Origin: VRUE01 sp963774555
GTDB taxonomy: Bacteria; Actinomycetota; Thermoleophilia; Solirubrobacterales; 70-9
Reading direction: 5' to 3'
Assembly: GCA_963774555.1 (NCBI GenBank)
Contig: CAVZFL010000001.1
Coordinates: 1,550,001-1,614,000, forward strand
Length of the DNA: 64,000 nt
Part shown: piece by piece, positions 42,313 through 51,956 of the stretch
How positions within the stretch are numbered: the first letter of the stretch is position 1
Layout: every line of letters begins with the position of its first letter
Position numbers and translations under genes: made by a program
Notes under the pieces: generated by a model
Told to the model about the DNA's origin: nothing
What the model saw: the letters and a program-made list of their open reading frames with translations, nothing else
Database searches by the model: none

Positions 42313-43214
42313 GGACCGTCTACCTCGGCACCTCGGAGTTCGCCGCGACCGTGCTGCGCCGTCTGGCCGGCTCGTCCCACCGGCCGCTGCTGGTCGTCGC
42401 CCCGCCCGATCGTCCCCGGGGCCGCGGCCGGCGCACCCAGGCGCCGCCGGCTGCTGATGCGGCGCGGGAGCTGGAGATCGACCTGCTGCAGGTCGCCGAC
42501 GTCAACGCCGAGGCGGCGCTGGAGCGGATCGGCGCGGCCCAGGCCGAGGCGCTCGCCGTCTGCGCCTTCGGCCAGCTGATCCGCGAGCCGCTGCTCTCCT
42601 CCTGGCCGATGCTGAACGTGCACCCGTCGCTGCTGCCGCGCTGGCGCGGCGCGGCGCCGATCGAGCGGGCGATCATGAGCGGCGACGAACGCACTGGCGT
42701 CTGCGTGATGGAGGTGACCGCGGGCCTGGACTCCGGGCCGGTCGCGCTCTGCGAGGAGATCGCGATCGGCGCCGAGGAGGACTTCGAGGCGCTCTCGGCG
42801 AGGCTCGCCGCGCTCGGCGGTGAGTTGTTGGTGCGTTCACTCGACCTGCTCGCCGGCGATGGCCTCGAGCTGAGCGAGCAGGACGACGCCGCGGCGAGCT
42901 ACGCGGAGAAGATCGGGCCGCAGGAGCGCCGCCTCGATTCCCGCCGCCCGGCGGTCGAGCTGGCCCGCACGGTGCGGGCGCTGACGCCGCACGTCGGCGC
43001 CTACCTGGAGACGGCCGATGGTGAGCGGCTGGGCGTGCGGCGGGCGCGGGCGGTCGACGTCGGGGTCAGGTCCGGCGAGGTGAAGGCCGAGTGGGGGGCG
43101 CTGCTGCTCGGTTGCGGCCAGGGGACGCTGCGGCTGGAGGTCGTGCAGCCGGCGGGCGGCAAGCCGATGCCGGCCGACGCTTACCTGCGCGGCCACCCAC
43201 TGCCGAAGCTGTGA
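42309..43214 (+). CDS. fmt: Methionyl-tRNA formyltransferase
   Basis: Formylates initiator Met-tRNA using 10-formyl-THF. 301 residues, GTG start. The catalytic region is NVHPSLLPRWRGAAPIERAI with the Asn/His, and the aspartate follows in MEVTAGLDSGPVA. The C-terminal OB-like domain ends GKPMPADAYLRGHPLPKL. Coupled to def and rsmB by 4-base overlaps. Confidence 0.96.
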   Translation: MRTVYLGTSEFAATVLRRLAGSSHRPLLVVAPPDRPRGRGRRTQAPPAADAARELEIDLLQVADVNAEAALERIGAAQAEALAVCAFGQLIREPLLSSWPMLNVHPSLLPRWRGAAPIERAIMSGDERTGVCVMEVTAGLDSGPVALCEEIAIGAEEDFEALSARLAALGGELLVRSLDLLAGDGLELSEQDDAAASYAEKIGPQERRLDSRRPAVELARTVRALTPHVGAYLETADGERLGVRRARAVDVGVRSGEVKAEWGALLLGCGQGTLRLEVVQPAGGKPMPADAYLRGHPLPKL

Positions 43215-44533
43215 TCTCCCCAGCGCGCCTGCTCGCCTTCGAGACGCTGCGGGCGACCTTCGAGCACGACGCCCACACCGAGCTCGCCTTCCGCCAGGGA
43301 GCCGACGAGCGCGGCCTGGCCGGGCGCGAGCGCGCCCAGGCCCAGCGGCTCGCCTACGGCGCCGTGCAGCGCCGCGGCACGCTCGACGCCGCGATCGAAC
43401 GGCTCGCCGAGCGCCCGCCGCGCAAGCTCGATCCGCCCGTGCTGGCGGCGCTGCGCCTGGGCCTGTACGAGCTGCTCTTCTCCGACGGCACGCCCGACCA
43501 CGCCGCCGTCGACCAGGCGGTGGAGCTGGTCAAGCAGGCCGGGGCGGCCCACGCCTCCGGCCTGGTCAACGCGGTCCTGCGCCGCGCCGCCCGCGAGCGC
43601 GCCGCCCTGACCGAGTCGCTGCTCGGCGACGACTCGACGCCGGAGGCGGCAGCCGTCGCCCACTCGGCGCCGCTCTGGCTGGCCCAGATGTGGTGGCAGC
43701 AGCTAGGCCCCGACAACGCCCGCTCCCTCCTGGCCGCCTGCAACAACCCCCCCGAGCTGGCCTTCCGAGTCAACACCCTCCGCACCGACCCCGCAACCGT
43801 CCTCGCCAAGCTCCGTAACGCCGGCGTCCCCGCTTCCAGTGCGCCTTTTCCACCTATGAAGGGGATAAAGCGCACCGGAAGCGGGTGGTTGCCGGTTGCG
43901 CCGGAGATGATCGTGGTGGAGGGGCGGACGGGGGAGGTGGTGCCGGAGATGGTGGCGGCGGGTGAGTTGACGCCGCAGAGCCGGGGGTCGGCGGCGGCGG
44001 TTGCGGCGCTCGATCCGCAGCCGGGGGAGCATGTGCTCGATCTCTGCGCCGGGCCCGGGATCAAGACCGGCCAGATCGCCGCTCGCATGGGCGATCGCGG
44101 CGAGGTGATCTCGGTCGAGAGCGACCCAGACCGGGCCGCCGAGGTGGCGGATCAGGCGCGGCGGCTCGGCCTGCGCAGCGTCACCGTGATCGAGGCCGAC
44201 GCAACCCAGCCGGGGATGACGGGCTTCGACCGCGTCCTGCTCGACGCGCCCTGCTCGGACCTCGGCGCCCTCGCCTCCCGCCCCGACGCCCGCTGGCGCA
44301 AGTCGCCCGCGACGGTCGAGCGCCTGGTCGAGATCCAGGCCCGGATGCTGGCGCGGGCGCGGCAGGCGCTGCGGCCCGGCGGCACGCTGGTCTACTCGAC
44401 CTGCACGATCAACCGCCGCGAGAACGAGGATCGGATCGAGGGCGGCGAGCAGATCCAGCTGCGCCCGGACCTCGATCGTACGACCGGTTTCTTCATCTGC
44501 CGGCTGAGGCGCGATGATGGTGGGGATGAGTGA
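43211..44533 (+). CDS. rsmB: 16S rRNA m5C967 methyltransferase RsmB (Sun)
   Basis: SAM-dependent methyltransferase with an N-terminal NusB-like RNA-binding domain (residues 1-150). 440 residues from the GTG at 43211. The SAM site is LDLCAGPGIKT; catalytic cysteines lie in DAPCSDLG and YSTCT (about C398). Between the N-terminal and catalytic parts the peptide SSAPFPPMKGIKRTGSG is not family-like; it coincides with the palindrome at 43829-43885. Codons switch from C-ending before that point to G-ending after it. Confidence 0.95.
   Translation: MISPARLLAFETLRATFEHDAHTELAFRQGADERGLAGRERAQAQRLAYGAVQRRGTLDAAIERLAERPPRKLDPPVLAALRLGLYELLFSDGTPDHAAVDQAVELVKQAGAAHASGLVNAVLRRAARERAALTESLLGDDSTPEAAAVAHSAPLWLAQMWWQQLGPDNARSLLAACNNPPELAFRVNTLRTDPATVLAKLRNAGVPASSAPFPPMKGIKRTGSGWLPVAPEMIVVEGRTGEVVPEMVAAGELTPQSRGSAAAVAALDPQPGEHVLDLCAGPGIKTGQIAARMGDRGEVISVESDPDRAAEVADQARRLGLRSVTVIEADATQPGMTGFDRVLLDAPCSDLGALASRPDARWRKSPATVERLVEIQARMLARARQALRPGGTLVYSTCTINRRENEDRIEGGEQIQLRPDLDRTTGFFICRLRRDDGGDE
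43829..43885. repeat. Palindrome embedded in frame within rsmB
   Basis: Arms 43829-43851 and 43863-43885 pair at 20 of 23 positions around an 11-base loop. The centre TTTTCCACCTATGAAGG closely resembles the centre of the perfect hairpin at 35533-35585 (TTTTCCACCCATCAGG), flanked in both by GTGC on the left and GCAC on the right. It therefore looks like a diverged copy of the GTGCAACG family that has become coding. Confidence 0.75.
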
Positions 44534-44768
44534 TGGCGGCGAGGGGCGGAGCGGCATCATGCGCCGGGCGGCGTGCCCTGGCTGCGGCGAGCCCTGGCTG
44601 CGGCCGACGCAGCTGCCGGGCCGCCTGCGCTGCGTGTACTGTCTGCGCCGCTTCGAGCTGGTCTCGCAATGTCCCAACTGCGGCGAGCACCAGACGATCG
44701 CCCGCATGAGTACAACCGAGGACATGACCTGCCAGACCTGCGGCGACTCGATGCTGCGACCCGTATGA
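44514..44768 (+). CDS. Small zinc-ribbon protein
   Basis: Up to 84 residues (ATG 44514, or ATG 44526), overlapping the 3' end of rsmB. Four CxxC pairs (CPGC, CVYC, CPNC, CQTC) can bind two zinc ions as tandem ribbons. The stop overlaps the rpe ATG, so it is coupled in the def-fmt-rsmB-rpe operon. No specific family recognised; RNA or protein binding is plausible but unproven. Confidence 0.75.
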   Translation: MMVGMSDGGEGRSGIMRRAACPGCGEPWLRPTQLPGRLRCVYCLRRFELVSQCPNCGEHQTIARMSTTEDMTCQTCGDSMLRPV

Positions 44769-45451
44769 GCGAGCGCATGCAAGAGATCATCGCCTCGCCA
44801 CGGGTGGCGCCGTCGATCCTCTCCGCCGATTTCGCCAAGCTCGGCTCGCAGCTGGACGAGGTGCTCGAGGCCGGTGCGCGGGTGATCCACTTCGACGTGA
44901 TGGACGGCCATTTCGTGCCGCCGATCACGATCGGGTCGCTGGTCGCCGCCTCGATCGCCGACCAGGTCCACGCCGCCGGCGCGGTGCTCGACGTCCACCT
45001 GATGATCGAGCAGCCCGAACGCCAGATCGAGGCCTTCGCCGAGGCCGGCGCCGACTCGATCACCTTCCACCGCGAGGCGACCCCGCACGCCAACCGCATC
45101 CTCACCGCGATCCGCGACCTCGGCTGCCTCGCCGGGGTCGCGATCAACCCCGCCACGCCGGTCGAGGACGTCGCCGAGCTCGCCGGCTTCGCCGACATCG
45201 TCCTCTGCATGACGATCAACCCCGGCTGGGGCGGCCAGGAGCTGCTCCCCGGCTCCGAAGACAAGATCGCCCGCCTCGCCCCGCTGGTCGGCGAGGCCAA
45301 GATCGAGGTCGACGGCGGCATCAACGTCTCGACCGCCGCCACCTGTGCCGAGGCCGGCGCCTCCCTCTTCGTCGCCGGCTCGGCCGTCTTCGGCGCTGCG
45401 GACCCTGCTGCTGCGTACGCGGCAATCGCCGCAGCAGCGGGCGCCGCCTGA
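44765..45451 (+). CDS. rpe: Ribulose-phosphate 3-epimerase
   Basis: TIM-barrel epimerase linking ribulose 5-phosphate and xylulose 5-phosphate in the pentose phosphate pathway. 228 residues from the ATG at 44765. PSILSADFAKLG opens the barrel; HFDVMDGHFVPPITIG carries the metal-binding His and catalytic Asp; VDGGINVSTAATCAEAGA carries the second Asp and phosphate site. The end is Ala-rich. It lies in the usual rsmB-rpe order. Confidence 0.95.
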   Translation: MSERMQEIIASPRVAPSILSADFAKLGSQLDEVLEAGARVIHFDVMDGHFVPPITIGSLVAASIADQVHAAGAVLDVHLMIEQPERQIEAFAEAGADSITFHREATPHANRILTAIRDLGCLAGVAINPATPVEDVAELAGFADIVLCMTINPGWGGQELLPGSEDKIARLAPLVGEAKIEVDGGINVSTAATCAEAGASLFVAGSAVFGAADPAAAYAAIAAAAGAA

Positions 45452-45484
45452 AACGCTCCTCCCAGGAGGCGAGGTTCGTGCTGG

Positions 45485-46783
45485 CTACGGCAGGAACCGC
45501 GCCAAGAACACTTCCGCCGTATCGAAGACCGATTCGTTTTCGTGGAAGGGTGAGGGCTTGGGGTTGACCCGCCCGCCGATCACCACCCTCCCGTCGCGCT
45601 GCACCAGCGCCGCGTAGGCGACGCCTTCGACGCCGAAGTCGCGGGTGAAGAAGCCTTTGCGTCCGAAGCTGCGGTCGACTCTGCCGTCGGGCAGGTAGCG
45701 CACCGCGGCAAGGCGCGCCTCGCCGCTGCCCGGGACGTTGTAGTCGCCGACGATGACGATGCGGCCATTGTGCTGCACGACGGCGTCCTGGGCGGCGAGG
45801 CGGCTGCCGAGGAACGTGCTGACGACGCCCCCCTCGCCGAAGCTGCGATCGAGGCGGCCGCCGGGCATGAAGCGCAGGAGGGCGGCCGGTTCAGGGTCCG
45901 GGCCGGCGAGGCTGGCCGAGACGACGATGCGCCCGCGGCGGTCAAGCGCCAGCCCGCTCGTATAGGCATAGCGGCAGCGGCATCTGCCGACGTTCACGTA
46001 GGTAAAGCCGTCGCCGCTGAAGCTCGGGTCGGGTCGTCCGTCGCCCAGCAGCCTGACGACCATCACCCGGCCGGCTATCTCCCCCGCCAACAGGATCCTG
46101 CCGCTGGGCAGGACCTGCATCGCGTCGATCTCCACCGTTGCTTCCCCGCCTCCGACGGCGGTGAAGGTGACGACGCCGCCTTCGCCGAAGCGCGTGTCGA
46201 TGCTTCCGTTTGCCTTGAAGGCCACGACCACGCCCTTCCAGCTGCGGTCATCGGCGACTCCCCAGCCGGCAGCGAGGATGCGGCCCCCGGGCAGGAGGGC
46301 GACGTCCAGGGCGCCGCCGCCGCGGCGGCCGACGTTGACCCTCGCCGACCCGTTCTTGCCGAAGCTGGTGTCGCGGCTGCCGTCGGGCAGGTAGCGGGCG
46401 AGAAGGACGGTGCCGGGAAAGGATGAGCCTGCGGCGATGATCTGGCCGTCGGGTTGGATGGCTAGAGCGTGGGCGAGAGGCTGGCGTCCCAGCGATGACG
46501 TGACGGTTCCTTTTTCTCGTCCAAAAGATTCATCGAGGCGGCCATTTCTTAGGTAGCGACCGGTCACGAAACTGTCGAAGCCGCCTCCAGCGCTGACTAG
46601 TCTCGCCTCAGGATCCTCCGCGAGACCTTGGATCGATGCGCCACCTATGCCTGGAAAAGAGATCCCTCCCTCGCCGAAGCTGGGGTCGAGAGATTCGCTT
46701 GCCCGAGCAGGCGAGGACAGCGTGAGAAGCGCCAGGCAGGCAAGAAGCGCTACCCGGCCGGGGTTCCGGCGATTCATCGTCAC
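45485..46783 (-). CDS. Secreted delta-60 repeat (beta-propeller-like) protein
   Basis: 432 residues with a signal peptide (VALLACLALLTLSSPARA, cleavage after about residue 28). It contains about seven copies of a roughly 55-60-residue unit marked by D-x-SFG-x-GG and PDGRI-type turns (for example DTSFGKNGS, DTRFGEGGV, DRSFGEGGV), the delta-60 repeat family. Two Cys pairs occur in GRCRCRY. Likely an extracellular beta-propeller; function unknown. It follows the giant RTX gene by 33 bases on the same strand and is probably co-expressed. Confidence 0.82.
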   Translation of the reverse strand: MTMNRRNPGRVALLACLALLTLSSPARASESLDPSFGEGGISFPGIGGASIQGLAEDPEARLVSAGGGFDSFVTGRYLRNGRLDESFGREKGTVTSSLGRQPLAHALAIQPDGQIIAAGSSFPGTVLLARYLPDGSRDTSFGKNGSARVNVGRRGGGALDVALLPGGRILAAGWGVADDRSWKGVVVAFKANGSIDTRFGEGGVVTFTAVGGGEATVEIDAMQVLPSGRILLAGEIAGRVMVVRLLGDGRPDPSFSGDGFTYVNVGRCRCRYAYTSGLALDRRGRIVVSASLAGPDPEPAALLRFMPGGRLDRSFGEGGVVSTFLGSRLAAQDAVVQHNGRIVIVGDYNVPGSGEARLAAVRYLPDGRVDRSFGRKGFFTRDFGVEGVAYAALVQRDGRVVIGGRVNPKPSPFHENESVFDTAEVFLARFLP

Positions 46784-46816
46784 CTATGCCTAACAGGCAG
46801 AGCGGTCGAGAGTTGC

Positions 46817-49800
46817 CTATTCGGGCTCACAGGCATCGCCGACACCGTTTTCGTCGGTGTCTTCCTGCAATGCGTTCGCATTTTCGGGGCAGTTGTCGGC
46901 TTCGTCGGGAACTTCGTCGCCGTCGGAATCGGGTTCGGACTGGCAGGCGTCGCCGATCCCGTCGCCGTCCGTGTCTTCCTGGTCGGCGTTGGCGACTTCG
47001 GTGCAGTTGTCAACGCTGTCCAGGACACCGTCTTCGTCGGTATCGCCGTCTTCCGGATCCACGGGAGGAAGGAGGGCGGCCGCGGGTTCCGGAGCTTCGC
47101 TGATCAGGAGGTGGGCTTCGATCTCGTCTTCGCTCATGGGTATGTCATAGATCGCCACGTCGTCGACGGTGCCGGCCAGCAGGTTCGAGGGCCCACCTTC
47201 TCCTCCCAAGGCACCGACCACGTTGTGGGACGACGACAGCGATGCGGGGACCGCGCTTGCGGGGTCGAGGCCCAGGGCGGAGGAGAAGCCGTCGACCGAG
47301 AGGGTCAACCGGGTGCTGTCTTCGAGCTCCGCTTCGGGGCTGACGCTCATCCTTGCCAGAGACGGAGCGCATTCCAGGCGGCGGGCGATGGTCGCCACAA
47401 CGTGGTGCCATTCCTCGTCGCCGATCGTGTCGTCGGTTGTCACTCGTGGCGATTCGCGCGAATCGACCATGGAGAAGTTGAGCCTCCCGTCCGCCCCTCG
47501 GTAGAGGAAGATTCCTTCGCTGTCGGCGGAGCGCGAGAAGAGCTCTTCGCGTCCACTCGCTTCGCCGTCGAACTTCACCCACATCTCGACCGAGTAGCCG
47601 CTCGTGTCTTCTCCGCATTCTTCGACGAATTCGTTTGGGTCCCAGCCGTCCGTGAGGTCGAGGTAGTCGTCTTCGCCGTCGAGCTGGACTCCGCGCGAGT
47701 CTTCTATTGCCCCGGGCTGGTCGAGCTCGACGCCTTCTTCGTAGCTGCCGGGAGCTTCTTCGTCGGCCCAGTTCGCGGCTACGGTCCCGCTCTCATCGTC
47801 GAGTCGGAAGAAGGCGACCGGGGGGATCGTGTCTGGATCGCTGAAGCCCCCCACTATCGCTTCGTCGGTGCTTGTCTCCGGGGCTTCCGCTTCGGGGGCC
47901 CCGCCGATGCCCGAAGGACGGGCCTGCGCCGGCGGCACATGAGCATTGACGCTCTCGCAATTTTCGATGCTGGGAAGGTCGGCAGGGTCGACGCTTGCGA
48001 TGTCCCTCCCGTTTGGGGCGGAAGGCGGACCGCAGTCCAGCAGTTCGTCCGGGTCTTTTTTCTCTTCTTCGGTTTTGCCCTCGGGGTCCCGGTTGTTTGC
48101 CAGGAGGCTGTCGGCGGAACCCAGCCCGAGCAGTTCGTCTTTGCCGGAGCGGCCGAGGATGATGTTGTGCTCGTCATTTCCTTCCAGCCGGTCGGGCCCG
48201 CCGGAGCCCTCGAGCAGCTCGACGTTTTTGATCTGCCCTTCGTCTTTGCATTTGCCCCCGTTGCGCGAGACATCACCTGCTTTCCCTTCCGGGATCGAGA
48301 CGCTGACGCCGTGTTCCGGCGGTTCGAATTCGTCGGTTTCGCCGATCGGTTCGCCGCGCAGTTGGGCCCAGCTGGCGTTGTCACGGGCGTCGCCGCCGCC
48401 GTCGATCGTGTCTCCTTCGCAGATCGAGGCAGAGACGAAAAGATCGGCACCGCCAGCGCCCGAGAGACGGTCGAGCCCGTCGTTCGCAAGCAGCGTGTCA
48501 TCGTCGCCGAGGCCGTAGAGGTTGTCCTTGCCGCCTTCGGGACCGTCGACGAGGATGTCTTCGCTGGTTCCACCATAGAGACTGTCGTCGTCAGCGCCAC
48601 CCAGCAGCGTTACCGACGTCGATGCCGGGAAGCCGTTGGCTTTGAGGACGTCTTTGCCGTCGCCACCGTCCATCACCAGCACGCTGACCGCCGCGAGCGA
48701 GCAATGGGCGCTTGTGGTTTCGATCGTGCACCCGCTGCTACCGCTTTCGGCCGGGTCAAACGTGCCGCCTTTTGTCGTCAGGTTCACCTGGTTGTTTTTT
48801 TCGTCCCAGGTAGCGATGACGGCATTGTGAAATCCGTTCCCGCGCACGTAGACGCCGGGCTCGGCGGCCGGGTCTTCCGGGTCGATCTGGCCGACGGAGA
48901 TCGCTTCTGAAGAGAGTTTGAGTTCTTTCGCTTCCGGCTCGCAATTCGCCGATTCGGAACCGTTGACGCAGATGTCTTCTCCGGCCCCGCCGTGGAGGTT
49001 GCCGGCCCCCTGTTCGGAGCCGCCGTCGAGGGAGTCGCCGTCGGCGCCGCCGTAGACGATGTCGTTACCGCCGGTGCCGTTGAGGATGTCCGTGCCGCCG
49101 CTTCCATCGATGAGATTGGGCCCGTTCGATCCGTCGATCACGTCGGCGAAGGGCGATCCGATCACGTTCTCGAAGCCGCCGTCCGAGACGTAGACTTTGT
49201 CGACGCCGCCGCCGAAGCGGGCAGTGGAGCCGTCGAAGGCGCGAATGTACTGCCGTTTGTGGCCGTCTTCTTTTGGTTCTTCAGCGAGATCGATATAGAT
49301 TCCCCGGCCTTCAGTGCCGACTGGGAAGCCTTTGATAAATCCTGATCCGAACTTGAAGCCGGGGGTTACGGCATCTACAAAGCTGAGGGTGTCGTTGTCC
49401 GCGCCACCAAATAGGGAGTCAGCAGTCGCTCCTCCGCGAATCAGATCGTTGCCATTGTTGCCCTTTGCGATGTCCGAACCAGATGTTCCGGCCAATACGT
49501 CGGCTCCCGAATTTCCAAACAGTTCATCGTCACCGCTTCCACCATTAATCTGATCATCTCCTACGCCTCCGAAAACACTGTCATTACCTCGCCCCGCATA
49601 GATCCGGTCATTCCCTGCGCCACCCCGAATCGTGTCTAGCTCCCCGCCGGCGAGAATGACGTCATCTCCGTCTCCGGCTGAGTAGATCTCCGTGTGGTGC
49701 TTGGGGTAGGCAACGAGGATGTCGGCGCACGGGGTTCCCTTCACCACCTTGCCCTTGAACACGTACCGGCCGTAACGGTTCTTCGGCGTTTCGCAGCCTT

Positions 49801-51901
49801 TTGAGGCTTTCGAGTCTTCGGCTTCGGGGGGTAGCTGTGCGACGGTCCCTTCAGCCGGGGTGGTCTCGTTCTCCTCGATCGGTTTTGCTTTGTCGCCGAA
49901 CTGGTCCTCTGCTTCGACTCGAACGTCGTGGGTCCCGATCGCCTTGGCATATGGAAGTTGGATCTGCCGTTCCCAGTCCGCACGGCCGCAGGGGTTTTCC
50001 GCGTCACCGCACTGGCGCTCCTCCGAGTAGACGATTTCGTCATCGATGCTGACCGTGAGCTTGGTCACTTCCGGATTGGCGCCTTCGATTTCGCATTTCG
50101 GCTCGCCGGGGGCTGCGCTCACGGTCAGGTCTACGCCCGGGACTTCGGCTTCAACCGCCTCTCCTGAGATGCTGAGGAGGGGCTTGGCGCAGACGTCGAT
50201 CGTGGCCGCCGCTTCGTTGGATTCTCCGGCCCAGTTTTCGGCCTGGAAGGTGAACGTATCCTGACCCTGGAACAAGGGGTCCGGCTGGTAGCGGAGAGTG
50301 CCGCCTCTTTCTTCGAAGTTGAAGACATCGCCGTGGGTCGGGCCTTTGGTCACTGCGAAGCGGGCTTCTTCGCCGATCGCCCGCAGGCAGTCCAAGTCGA
50401 TCTGCAGTTGCTCCCCCGGCTCCGTGTGGGTGGTGAAGTCGTCGCATTCGGGTGCCCCGCCTACGACAATTCCCAGCGTGGCCACCTCCGATGAACCGTG
50501 GGAGTCCGTCGCGCGGAAGGTCAGCGAGTCATCGCCGGCGAATTCGGAATCAGGCGAATAGGTCAGCTCGCCGGTCGATGCTTCGAAGCCGAGAACTTCG
50601 CCATGTTCGGGCGATGAGACGATTTCGTAGGTCAGCGGTTCCGGTTCCCATTCTTCTTCTTCGGTTTCCGGCTCGAGCCAAGGGCCTGAGCAGTAGAGGT
50701 CGATGGCCAGCGGGTCTTCTTCTTCCGTTCCCGCCTGCCCGGATTCGCAGATCGCTGGACGAACGGCCAGGGTCACGGGTAAGGGTTTGGTTTCGCCATC
50801 GTCGTTGGCCGCGTGGAACTCGATTGTGTCGGTGCCGACGAACTCCGCTTCGGGCTTGTAGGCGATCGTGCCCTGTTTGGCCGAGAATTCCACGACTTCG
50901 CCGTGGCTCGGTTCCGAATCGAGTTCATACGTCAACTCCGGCCCGTCGCATTCGAGCGGTATCCATTCTTCCTGGTCGACGACGGTGTCGACTGAACGGG
51001 AATCGCAGCTCGGCGGCTCGAACGCTTCCGGCGGTTCGACTTCTCCCGCCGGCTGGTTTGTGCGGACCCAGCCCGAGCTGGATTCGGCAAGCGCGCTGCT
51101 TTTCAGAGTGTTGATGTCGCGCCTCAAGAGCGGCCCGCTCGCGTCGAGCACGGTGGTCGCCGTCTCCCACTCCGACGCCGACCCGACCGTGGACAGCAGT
51201 TCCGCTTTGCCGGTTGCGACCGAGACAGCGTAGGTGCGACCTTCTTCACGCGGAAAGAGGATGTATTCCCCGTCGGGGCTGAAGGACGGACGCCCGGAGT
51301 TTTTCCCGTAGTAACCGCTCGTCGCCAGCCTTCGGGGCGTGGATTCGCCGCTCGGGGCTGGGTCGACGACGTAGAGGTCCGAGTTGCCTTCGCTGCTCGA
51401 AAGGTAGGCCAGCGCGCCCTGGCTCGACATGGCGGGCCAAGCGCCGTAGGAGACCAGTTCACGGACGTCGGTCCCGTCCACATCCATTGCGTATATGCCC
51501 CAGGCTTCCGTCGCTTCGCTGTAGGCCCTGCCGATGACCTGTTCGCCGCTGGGGGAGAAGCGGACCTCCGACCACCTCATCCCGGATTCTTCCGGGGTGG
51601 AGATGACTTCCGTTTCTTTCGTGCCGAGCTCGAGGATGAGCACCGCTCCGCTGAATTCACCGAAGTAGGGGGTGAGGACGACCTCTTCTCCGTTGGGCGA
51701 AACGCCGAACCCGTCCGGCGTTTCAGGCGAGACTTCGGTGAGTTTGCCGCCGGAGACCGAGTCGAGCCCCAGGCCGCTCTCGAGGACGATCGTTTCTTTC
51801 GCAACCGCCCTGGGGGCGAGATGGGCGCCGGCAAAGGCGAGGATGAACAGCGCCAGGGCGAGGCGCGGCAGATAGCGGTAGTAGTCAGTGGATCGAGACA
51901 C
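46817..51901 (-). CDS. Giant secreted modular protein: TolB-like propeller, Ig-like domains, RTX calcium repeats, LamG and thrombospondin type-3 repeats
   Basis: 1694 residues, GTG start, signal peptide ending near AVA (residue 34). In order: TolB/WD40-like blades (about 40-260), three Ig-like repeats of about 90 residues beginning with a CDS/CESG/CDDF cysteine and ending DTIEFHAANDDG-type strands (about 285-560), a long RTX region with GGAGNDRIYAGRGNDSVFGG nonapeptides (about 720-1260), a LamG/concanavalin domain (SVEMWVKFDGEASGREELFS), and C-terminal DxDxDGxxD type-3 repeats (DTDEDGVLDSVDNC). Many calcium sites are implied. Probably a cell-surface or matrix adhesin. Lower GC3 and Glu-richness differ from neighbours, hinting at transfer. 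Confidence 0.88.
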   Translation of the reverse strand: MSRSTDYYRYLPRLALALFILAFAGAHLAPRAVAKETIVLESGLGLDSVSGGKLTEVSPETPDGFGVSPNGEEVVLTPYFGEFSGAVLILELGTKETEVISTPEESGMRWSEVRFSPSGEQVIGRAYSEATEAWGIYAMDVDGTDVRELVSYGAWPAMSSQGALAYLSSSEGNSDLYVVDPAPSGESTPRRLATSGYYGKNSGRPSFSPDGEYILFPREEGRTYAVSVATGKAELLSTVGSASEWETATTVLDASGPLLRRDINTLKSSALAESSSGWVRTNQPAGEVEPPEAFEPPSCDSRSVDTVVDQEEWIPLECDGPELTYELDSEPSHGEVVEFSAKQGTIAYKPEAEFVGTDTIEFHAANDDGETKPLPVTLAVRPAICESGQAGTEEEDPLAIDLYCSGPWLEPETEEEEWEPEPLTYEIVSSPEHGEVLGFEASTGELTYSPDSEFAGDDSLTFRATDSHGSSEVATLGIVVGGAPECDDFTTHTEPGEQLQIDLDCLRAIGEEARFAVTKGPTHGDVFNFEERGGTLRYQPDPLFQGQDTFTFQAENWAGESNEAAATIDVCAKPLLSISGEAVEAEVPGVDLTVSAAPGEPKCEIEGANPEVTKLTVSIDDEIVYSEERQCGDAENPCGRADWERQIQLPYAKAIGTHDVRVEAEDQFGDKAKPIEENETTPAEGTVAQLPPEAEDSKASKGCETPKNRYGRYVFKGKVVKGTPCADILVAYPKHHTEIYSAGDGDDVILAGGELDTIRGGAGNDRIYAGRGNDSVFGGVGDDQINGGSGDDELFGNSGADVLAGTSGSDIAKGNNGNDLIRGGATADSLFGGADNDTLSFVDAVTPGFKFGSGFIKGFPVGTEGRGIYIDLAEEPKEDGHKRQYIRAFDGSTARFGGGVDKVYVSDGGFENVIGSPFADVIDGSNGPNLIDGSGGTDILNGTGGNDIVYGGADGDSLDGGSEQGAGNLHGGAGEDICVNGSESANCEPEAKELKLSSEAISVGQIDPEDPAAEPGVYVRGNGFHNAVIATWDEKNNQVNLTTKGGTFDPAESGSSGCTIETTSAHCSLAAVSVLVMDGGDGKDVLKANGFPASTSVTLLGGADDDSLYGGTSEDILVDGPEGGKDNLYGLGDDDTLLANDGLDRLSGAGGADLFVSASICEGDTIDGGGDARDNASWAQLRGEPIGETDEFEPPEHGVSVSIPEGKAGDVSRNGGKCKDEGQIKNVELLEGSGGPDRLEGNDEHNIILGRSGKDELLGLGSADSLLANNRDPEGKTEEEKKDPDELLDCGPPSAPNGRDIASVDPADLPSIENCESVNAHVPPAQARPSGIGGAPEAEAPETSTDEAIVGGFSDPDTIPPVAFFRLDDESGTVAANWADEEAPGSYEEGVELDQPGAIEDSRGVQLDGEDDYLDLTDGWDPNEFVEECGEDTSGYSVEMWVKFDGEASGREELFSRSADSEGIFLYRGADGRLNFSMVDSRESPRVTTDDTIGDEEWHHVVATIARRLECAPSLARMSVSPEAELEDSTRLTLSVDGFSSALGLDPASAVPASLSSSHNVVGALGGEGGPSNLLAGTVDDVAIYDIPMSEDEIEAHLLISEAPEPAAALLPPVDPEDGDTDEDGVLDSVDNCTEVANADQEDTDGDGIGDACQSEPDSDGDEVPDEADNCPENANALQEDTDENGVGDACEPE

Positions 51902-51909
51902 TCAGAATA

Positions 51910-51938
51910 AACATAGTTATCTGAGTAAAATCAGTCAA
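51910..51938 (-). promoter_or_regulatory. Promoter of the giant RTX gene
   Basis: On the minus strand TTGACT (complement of 51933-51938), a 17-base spacer and TATGTT (complement of 51910-51915), nine bases before the GTG start. The 55-base gap is the most AT-rich stretch in the region. With so little room for a leader, the transcript would be leaderless or nearly so. Confidence 0.6.
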
Positions 51939-51956
51939 GTTTTTCTTTCAGATTGG

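Noticed and set aside
46628..48910. A 760-codon open frame antisense to the giant RTX gene
   Set aside because: Its repeats are the reverse shadow of calcium-binding repeats, and the minus-strand protein has a signal peptide, domains and a promoter.
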